Source: Owenia fusiformis (Eukaryota > Annelida > Polychaeta > Sabellida > Oweniidae). Taken from it: DNA of 64,000 nucleotides. The translations under genes and the position numbers were made by a program. Shown here piece by piece: positions 57,215 through 64,000 of this stretch; within the stretch, counting starts at the first letter, position 1; every line of letters starts with the position of its first letter. The notes under the pieces are model-generated. The model was not told where the DNA came from. It saw only the letters and a program-made list of their open reading frames with translations, and searched no databases. The stretch is taken from contig CAIIXF020000002.1 of assembly GCA_903813345.2 (NCBI GenBank), positions 1,154,001-1,218,000 of the forward strand, in the 5' to 3' direction.

Positions 57215-59400
57215 ATATGTTCGAATATCAAAACCAATACCAATAAGATCTCATCTTTGGATTCATCAATCATCTCGAATCTCAATTTGAATCCCAATAT
57301 GAATTTAAATATGGTTATTTACATAATGTTCCCAACCCATATTTTTCTTTGGTACTTTGACTTAACATGCGAATATAATCATATCAATAGAATAGAACCA
57401 CAAGTCAAATCTCAATTCTGATTGCAGATATCGAAGGGGCGGGACACAACACTATCCCTTTGCACCACTTGAAATAACAGAGTACCTCCCTTTATACGTA
57501 GTTAATACCCCTCTGGTTGTTTTATGACACCCAATATTCTCTCTCGAATTTGTCAGTTTGAAAATATAATCTCTCATAACCCGATTTGAGCGTCCTGACA
57601 ATAGTATGAAATTCACCAGATGACGTCCTGTTTGCTGAATTAAGGGAATTCTAACACTATTATAGGAGCTGCTGTTTGTGAGTGACTAGCTTTCTTTCAT
57701 CACATAGATAAAGTATCAAGGTGCAAAGCGACTTCTTTGTTAGTAAAATGATAAAAATAAGATAAATGTTGTATGTGGATATATATCCATTTTGTAATAG
57801 ATACGTTATGTCATAATAACCTGGTGGGGACCAGTGATACTGGGTAGAAAAGAAACGATTAGCTTCTAGCTTTCTTCCGAACTCATGGCGTGCCAAAAAA
57901 ATTCGCAACTTTTATAGAAAGCTAGAAGAGTATCCTAGTTTTCTTAGAAAATGTGATTTTCTCTGATTTTATGTGATCATCAATAGCACATTTATTATTT
58001 CAACTATATACTGCTACAATCTTTGTTAAGTGGTGTATTGTGTGGTCATTCATGAGGACTAATGAATCAAGGGGTATTCTCCTCCAGATATTCCAAGGTG
58101 ACTTTTTTCCTATGGCCGGAAGTCCTATCCTGCTGGAATAAGAAATCACCTGGGGCTGAAATAGCCATAATTCTTGATAGATGTCCCTTTTGAAGAATAC
58201 TAGTCCTGATGATGAATGGCTACTCAATACACCAGGTGCCAACCTCTGTGACCATCACACAAGGTGGCACATGGAGCAGTGTGTTGCAGTTAATGGCTAT
58301 ACCCCACAAACTGTCGATCAACTAAAAGAAGTTCTACGGGATAAGTGGAGAAAACTACCACAAGAATTGCTGGATCGCAACTCGTTTCCATCTGATTTTG
58401 AAGGTGAAGGGCGAATGCATAGAACATTTGTTTAATAAATAATAAATTCAGTATAACATAATACTATTAGTGACTAGATACTGACATAAACCTGTACTTA
58501 ACATTGGTTAAACAGTTATCAAAGAGTGTAGCAGATTTAGTAAACATAATGAATGTGTTATTGTTGATCACGTAAAATCATGGAAAGTCACATTTTCTAG
58601 GAAAAATGGTAAATCTCGGACACATAAACGACAAGGCATTAATATTCAAACATCCGACATAAAAAATTGAAGTCAATTTCAGCTTAAGTATTTGAATGGT
58701 AAAATATGCCTATCTTTAAGTTTCTGTAAAAAAAATTGATGTCAATACCATAATGTTATGATACTTTTCTAGTCTTCTAAAGAAGTTGCAAAATTATTTG
58801 GCACACGCCGTATTGTGGAAAGTGTACACACTGTTCAACTAGAAAAATACTAATTTTAAAACATTGTAAAAGGATAATACGCTGATTACGTAATTTGGGT
58901 ATTTGAGGAAAATAATCTTAACACTTAGGATGAGTAATGTGAATCATGCTTAAATATATTTCCTTTTATACTCTATAGCAGTATGTACTTTAATGTAAAA
59001 AAAAATTGAAATCGTTTCCTTCCTATTATTTAATTCCGCTAATGACAGGCCTTTTAAGTGCACTCATACATAGGCATACACGTACTCACCACGGTCTTTT
59101 TGTGAGTTGTGAACCACTCAGTCAAACACCCTGACGTACTTCTCTGGCCTCGTGGGATTTATGGAGTCTCTGCTATGTTTGTCTTATGGCGATTTTTCAA
59201 AAATAACATGTCAGAGAAAAACTTCAATTTAATAGCCAAAATACAATCATTCTTGAATCAATGTATGATTTTTCATATCTTTCAAGTTTTTCACAAATAA
59301 TTGATTTTGACTATATTTGAAACCTATAATATACAGTTTTCTCTAATCTTAGCAGTCTGACAGTGATGTACATAAATTATTGTGAGATATCTAGAAATAC
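57215..59400. other. Intron 1 of gene C; no recognised gene except one doubtful frame
   Basis: About 2.4 kb separate exon 1 and exon 2. GAAGCTAG / CTAGCTTTC words near 57685 and 57860-57925 are locally inverted. Apart from the doubtful frame at 58181-58435, nothing is recognised. Confidence 0.45.
58181..58435 (+). pseudogene. Possible Tc1-like transposase C-terminal remnant
   Basis: An 84-residue frame contains TPQTVDQLKEVLRDKWRKLP followed by QELLDRN. The pattern T-x2-x2-L-x4-W-x-x-I/L-P-Q resembles the C-terminal helix region of Tc1/mariner DDE transposases (the segment after the last catalytic residue). No DDE residues are present and the upstream part is unrecognisable. It could equally be chance. 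It lies antisense to gene C within its intron. Confidence 0.25.
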
Positions 59401-59406
59401 GCTTAC

Positions 59407-59490
59407 TTTGCTATTCGGATGTCGGGCCACTGAAATCGAATTGCAGCAACGATCCCTTGTTCGTTATTGTTTCTCTCGTCACAATGGCAA
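59407..59490 (-). promoter_or_regulatory. Gene C: non-coding exon 1
   Basis: On the minus strand the segment GTTGCCATTGTGACGAGAGA through CGACATCCGAATAGCAAA matches exon 1 of A and B and ends in a GTAAGC donor (59401-59406). The TATA position is degenerate: no TATATAA, with TTGCATAATA in its place. Confidence 0.65.
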
Positions 59491-59535
59491 CTGCTTTTTA
59501 TTATGCAACACAATACATTTACTCCTTCTATATTA

Positions 59536-61292
59536 GTCCATGGTATGACTTCTGAATATGAAAGATCCGTAGAACACTATAGCACTGCAACATCTGAAGC
59601 AATATTTATCAAGGTGTACATGTCTTGATTCTTTTAAAATACCATTTGCTGAAAAAGCTTTCGGGTCGAAAAATGTCTTTCATCACAAGGGGTCAAAAAA
59701 CGTAAATATTTTGATTCGAACGTTTATACATTTTATAAGACACAGACCGTTATTCTAAGCATGCGAACAAAAAAAGATTATCATAATTTAAAAATATTCT
59801 ATTTAATTTTACCGTAGATGTCGGTGTTTAATTAATGTAATTATGCAAGTGTGTTTTTCAGATCTTGTTTGATTTTTCAAATATGAGCCTAGCCGATTCA
59901 ACAAAATTATGTGGACTATTTAGGTAATTTATGATTGGGAACATATTAGTTTTCTTACCATTTAAAACATTTTATTACCAGAATTTTCCATATAATCGCA
60001 AGAGGTCTAACAACAAATTATTGTTCATGTTTTATATGTAACATGGCCATTTTCATACTTTCATATTTCTCACTTTTCATATTGATCAATCCTATATATT
60101 TCACTTATTCTCATTTTAACAGGTCCCTAGCTTACTATTGTATCAGTGCCAAATGTTTTAATCCTGTTGTTTGCCAATACCTGCTATCTTTTGTTTCAAA
60201 CCTGTTTTTATTGCTGTTCATGCTGTGTTCATTTTGTTTTGTGTTATATTCCTTATATGGAAAACATACTCACTCACTTGAGTTTGGGTGTTGGCCCAGC
60301 CTCAGTAGTTGCTTTGAGATTGTACAGAGAATACTGTGTTTGTTTATTTGAAATAGACTTTTTATACATTTTAACTTTGGCATTTTGTTATCTTTATTAT
60401 CGCCACCCACGGCCTTAGCCCCGGACATTACATATAAAACATAATACAATAACAAATAGGTAATATTTATATCTCATTAAATGTTACAGAGGTATTGGAA
60501 TGTTCATATATTCCAAATTCATGTCTAATAATCAATTAGAGTCATATGCAATCGAACGCCTCGAAATTCTTCTTCGACGTTACTTGTGGCTATCATCAAG
60601 TTTTCCGACGGCTGTTTGTTCTTTGACTTTTCCGCTGGATACAATCAAATTTTAGGAAGATAGTGACAACGATTTTTCTCATTTATTCATGAATTCGATC
60701 AAGTCTTGATGGTTGTTTTATAAGCAACTGTGCTATACCTAACTACGGGAAATGGAATTTTAGCTGTTGTCCCAATTAGTCAAGGTAGAGCAATATGCCC
60801 TCCTTTTCACCGCTGAATAAAAGTCCATATCTCAAAACGTATTGAGACCCCTTTTGTGAAAAACTAGCATAATTTAAACATTTGTCATTCCAATATAAAA
60901 TTCATTCATTTGAAGCATATATCTTATCAATACCTGAGAAACAATACAAAACGTCGATACACTGATTACATATTTTTGGGTATTGATAAGAAAAATAACC
61001 TAAAAAATATAGCTTAGAAACCTAAATCATATATTTAAAATCATTTTGTATTATTTTCTGATGCATTGTGTACTCCAAATTGTGAAAAATTGGGATTTTA
61101 TTTTTTGATGATTTTTTGACCTCTGTTAATGGCAGGCATAATTCAGCCTAAAAGCCGGAAGTATATTGAACGGTTATAATAAAAATTGTTAGGGGACATA
61201 TGTAGGTATGTTAATGTAAGGTCAAATATCGCTGCGCTATAGTGTGCTACCAGCTCCTTTATTAGACGTCCTAGAGATTTCATAACATGGAC
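59536..61292. mobile_element. GTCCATGG TIR element, copy 2, in the gene C promoter
   Basis: The left end GTCCATGGTATGACTTCTGA and the right end CATAACATGGAC are inverted and flanked by TA (59534-59535 and 61293-61294). It is homologous in reverse to 22668-23630 but has about 650 bp extra (about 59765-60425), probably a further insertion. It separates gene C exon 1 from its conserved upstream block. Confidence 0.75.
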
Positions 61293-61294
61293 TA

Positions 61295-61420
61295 TACGTA
61301 TGTTTATCACTTGAACAATGTTTTCCAATATGATGGTCGATTTTTCAACATAAGTGCCACGTTTTTTCGATGTATTACAAATATGGTTACGTGTGTTTCA
61401 GAATCAACAAGAAACTGTAA
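61295..61420 (-). promoter_or_regulatory. Gene C: displaced upstream promoter block
   Basis: On the minus strand ACGTGGCACTTATGTTGAAA, then AATCGACCATCATATTGG, then CATTGTTCAAGTGATAAA match the block upstream of the TATA boxes of A and B. It is now about 1.76 kb from exon 1. Confidence 0.7.
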
Positions 61421-61472
61421 CAACTGTGATCTTTATACAACTCTTTCCCTTATTTTCTTCTGACTAACAAAA

Positions 61473-61638
61473 CAATTGTAGACCTCTCCATTCGGTCAAC
61501 CGTCAAAATCATATACCTCGACTGTAAACCTTGAAACTACTGTTGACCTCGACCTTCGGTCTCTGTCAACAGTAGTTTCTCGGTTTACAGTCTCGGTATA
61601 CAATTTTGCCGGTTAACTTCTGGAGAGGTCAACAATTG
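61473..61638. repeat. Foldback hairpin (~165 bp)
   Basis: ACAATTGTAGACCTCTCC on the left and GGAGAGGTCAACAATTGT on the right enclose inner arms GAAACTACTGTTGAC and GTCAACAGTAGTTTC. Confidence 0.7.
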
Positions 61639-63956
61639 TATATTTTACCGCTTCACACTGAATTAATGCTTACAGTTCATTATGCACTAAGAAACTTACC
61701 GACATTAAGATAATTCATACCAATAAATTGCATTCTTTTTGTGCAGGTACAGCAACAAGCTAAAGTATCGATTTATCTATTAAAGTATCATTTTATTTTG
61801 CATGGTAAGTGGCATCAGTTGGAGCTCTATCATATAGAATACATGCGTATGCCCACGTTGTTTTCCCGAAGTATGATGTTAAATTATTTTGTTCATATTT
61901 TCGGAAATAAAATGGGAAATGTAGTATTCTTCCATTTGGTGGTATGTAAGTGAGAACGTAAAAAAAAAAGTCGGAACCCTGGAGCTTTTTCATTCTTCTC
62001 TCGTCAGGGAGGTATTTGGTGTCTATGGGAAGTACAACGTATTGTGCCGAGTGTGTGGTATACAGTGTTGTATATTTGATTGATTTAAGTGATTGTTCCC
62101 TTGTGTTAGCACAACCAATAATTGCTGTCAATAGGTGTCACTAGTATCAGCCTCGTTTTGAAAGATAGATTGCATACAGAATATGAAAGTTGTGTTCATT
62201 TCTTACTTTGGATATTAATAGACATTTGCATCTATAATTGACATATCCTACATACAGTATCGGAGTTTGAACTCGCTGTGAAACATAATCTCAATTTCTG
62301 TAAGACAAGGTCACAGTTTTTCATAAAATGATATGTTTGATTCCGTATTTATGTGAACAAAACAAATAATACGGAGTGATATAAACAACACCGTGTTTGC
62401 CTTTCATACCGACCCGTTCAATGTTATCAACCCTTAAATGATCAACCGCGCTTTCAAGGCGCGCTTTCCATACCTGTTTACATTTGTAATAAGCAGATAT
62501 ATGAAAAATCGCGGATTCCCCTATCCTAGCCTCGTTCTGAGATGTGACCTTGAACTTTATATTGAGGAAATAAAAATTGAAAATATTTCGAAATATATCG
62601 TTTTTTATCAATTATTTCAACAATTTTGCATAACAAAATGGCGTCTAATCGATGTCGACGAGTGTGTGTTGAAGAAGCTAATTGCATATTATAAGGGATG
62701 TGCCGGGTAAAAGTGATGATTCAGGCTTCAAAAGTAACAAGTAGTGGATGGGTTTCGAATTTATAGACCAATTTATGTAGCTGACATGCAATTTTGTGAC
62801 ACAGCAAAATCAGGTATATTTTTCGCTTTTCAATTCGATTTGATGAGCTACCATACCCATTCCAGCTGTCTAGTGTACGATTTTATGTCAAATTATTTAA
62901 AGAAAATCTGAAACTTTTTATTGGTTTTGGTCATTTAGGGGCGTGCACCCAATTCATAATTTTCAATACAATAAAATCTCAATAAATCGTCAACTATGTC
63001 TTCACACGTATCAAACAGCTGCAGCGACCAATCTATGTAAAACAAACAAAAGCAGTTTTGAGCAAAATACAATTAGTAGTTACACTGGTTCATTAATACT
63101 CGATCTCTAGCTATAGAAATATGTCACTGAGCACATCTAAAATTAATCCCAATTGGTTTGATAAGGGATTCTTAAACAGGATTCTTAAATCCCTTCGGTC
63201 GTTCGGTGTATAGAAAACGTTTGAGTCAAGACTTGTGGGGTGTATTCGAAACTAGTAGCCCTGCTCTGAGGTCTATATTAAGATTTGAACATGAAAACTC
63301 ACCAGAATATTGCAAAATCGTCAATTTCGATGTTCATTTCCACTTTTTTCATTTCTACTTCCGGTTGAGCGTTTGGCTGTTCCAATTTGTTTACTTATTT
63401 CCTGACTCCGACTTTTTTATTGACATTTCGGCCTATTTGATTGGTTTCACGCTTATTTACTACATTGATAATGTAGTAGTATTCTGATAATGGCATGAAA
63501 TTAAAAACATGGGACAAAAACGCTTGTTCTGGATAATTTCAATATGAAGTCAATCCTTGTTAATGTTGAAAAATTGATCAATCGGTCCTCCATCTTCTCT
63601 GAAGATGATGCACACTGACGATTTTTTCAGGAATTAATTGCGTAACAAATGTACTAAAGTACACTTTACGGAGTTTGGAGAAATAGACGCCAGAATCATA
63701 GTCATGATTACATTTGCTATCTACATATTTGCAATTCGCCTTATTAAAAGCTATCATGGAATCAAGCTCACGGTGTTATCAATGCAGCCAACAGAAGCCA
63801 GGACATGCCGGGGATATGAAATTAAGCATATATTCAAGTTATGAGCATTTATTTTGTTTATTATATCAAACTCAGAGGAATGTGACTTGTTTTTCTTATA
63901 TCAAATGAATGTGACGCCATAACGTAAGGTCCCGGATACCACTCAATTTATCTGAT
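61639..63956. other. No recognised gene
   Basis: AT-rich sequence. Open frames up to 112 residues (61793-62131, minus strand) show no recognisable domain. Confidence 0.45.
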
Positions 63957-64000
63957 CATAGGCGTAGCTTGGGGGGGGGGTCATGTTGGTGCTGAAGCAC
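63957..64000. mobile_element. Start of a hAT-like MITE, cut by the window end
   Basis: CATAGGCGTAGCTTGGGGGG matches the right-end type of the element at 38950-39212. Only the first ~44 bases are in view. Confidence 0.4.

Noticed and set aside
60043-60418. Hydrophobic 90-102-residue frames suggesting a membrane protein
   Set aside because: They overlap in two frames of T-rich sequence inside an insertion within a transposable element, with no supporting start or splice context.
22668-61292. Similarity of 22668-23630 to 59536-61292 as an outer extension of the inverted duplication
   Set aside because: Both segments have inverted ends and TA flanks, and homology stops at those ends. They are two copies of a transposable element.

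Overview
The window looks like animal nuclear DNA: AT-rich, almost no long open frames, many decayed LINE reverse transcriptases in both orientations, and dense inverted-repeat (TIR/MITE) elements. A short repeat at 10.36-10.44 kb (GACGGACA-type microsatellite followed by TTGCAATAGCTCACC / GTGAGCTAA) resembles a motif I associate with bivalve molluscs, so a bivalve or another lophotrochozoan is my best guess. No tRNA, rRNA, CRISPR or prokaryotic operon was seen.

Layout. 0.4-15.6 kb: one LINE (LINE-A, minus strand) split by an 11.9-kb foldback-like element at 3566-15506. That element has 14-bp terminal inverted repeats, a perfect 6-bp target duplication (ATTTAT) and complex internal inverted and tandem arrays, with no recognisable transposase. 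When the element and one target copy are removed conceptually, the RT reading frame closes. 15.6-22.6 kb: non-coding DNA with MITEs, including a Transib-like one (CACGGTG termini, 5-bp duplication). 22.7-50.6 kb: two arms of a near-identical 4.3-kb inverted duplication (23726-28040 and 46243-50588) enclosing LINE-B, a 3.3-kb palindromic satellite block, LINE-C, and two divergent members of a small gene family. 51.0-54.3 kb: LINE-D and another LINE whose 3' part appears inverted in place. 54.7-55.8 kb: a TA-flanked TIR element. 56.6-61.4 kb: the third gene-family member, its promoter split by a TIR element. 61.5-64 kb: no recognised gene.

The only convincing host genes are three paralogues, A (33.8-35.35 kb, minus), B (43.6-45.2 kb, plus) and C (56.6-61.4 kb, minus). 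Each has a conserved non-coding first exon ending in a GTAAGY donor, and a coding exon that begins exactly at ATG after a pyrimidine-rich CAG acceptor. A and B also have a TATATAA box. The product is a signal peptide, an acidic propeptide ending in Lys-Arg, and a divergent C-terminal peptide. That is the layout of a secreted, processed peptide precursor such as an antimicrobial or signalling peptide. In B the signal-peptide exon and its acceptor are tandemly quadruplicated in ~114-bp units. I do not recognise the family by name. Regulation and function are inferred from sequence only.
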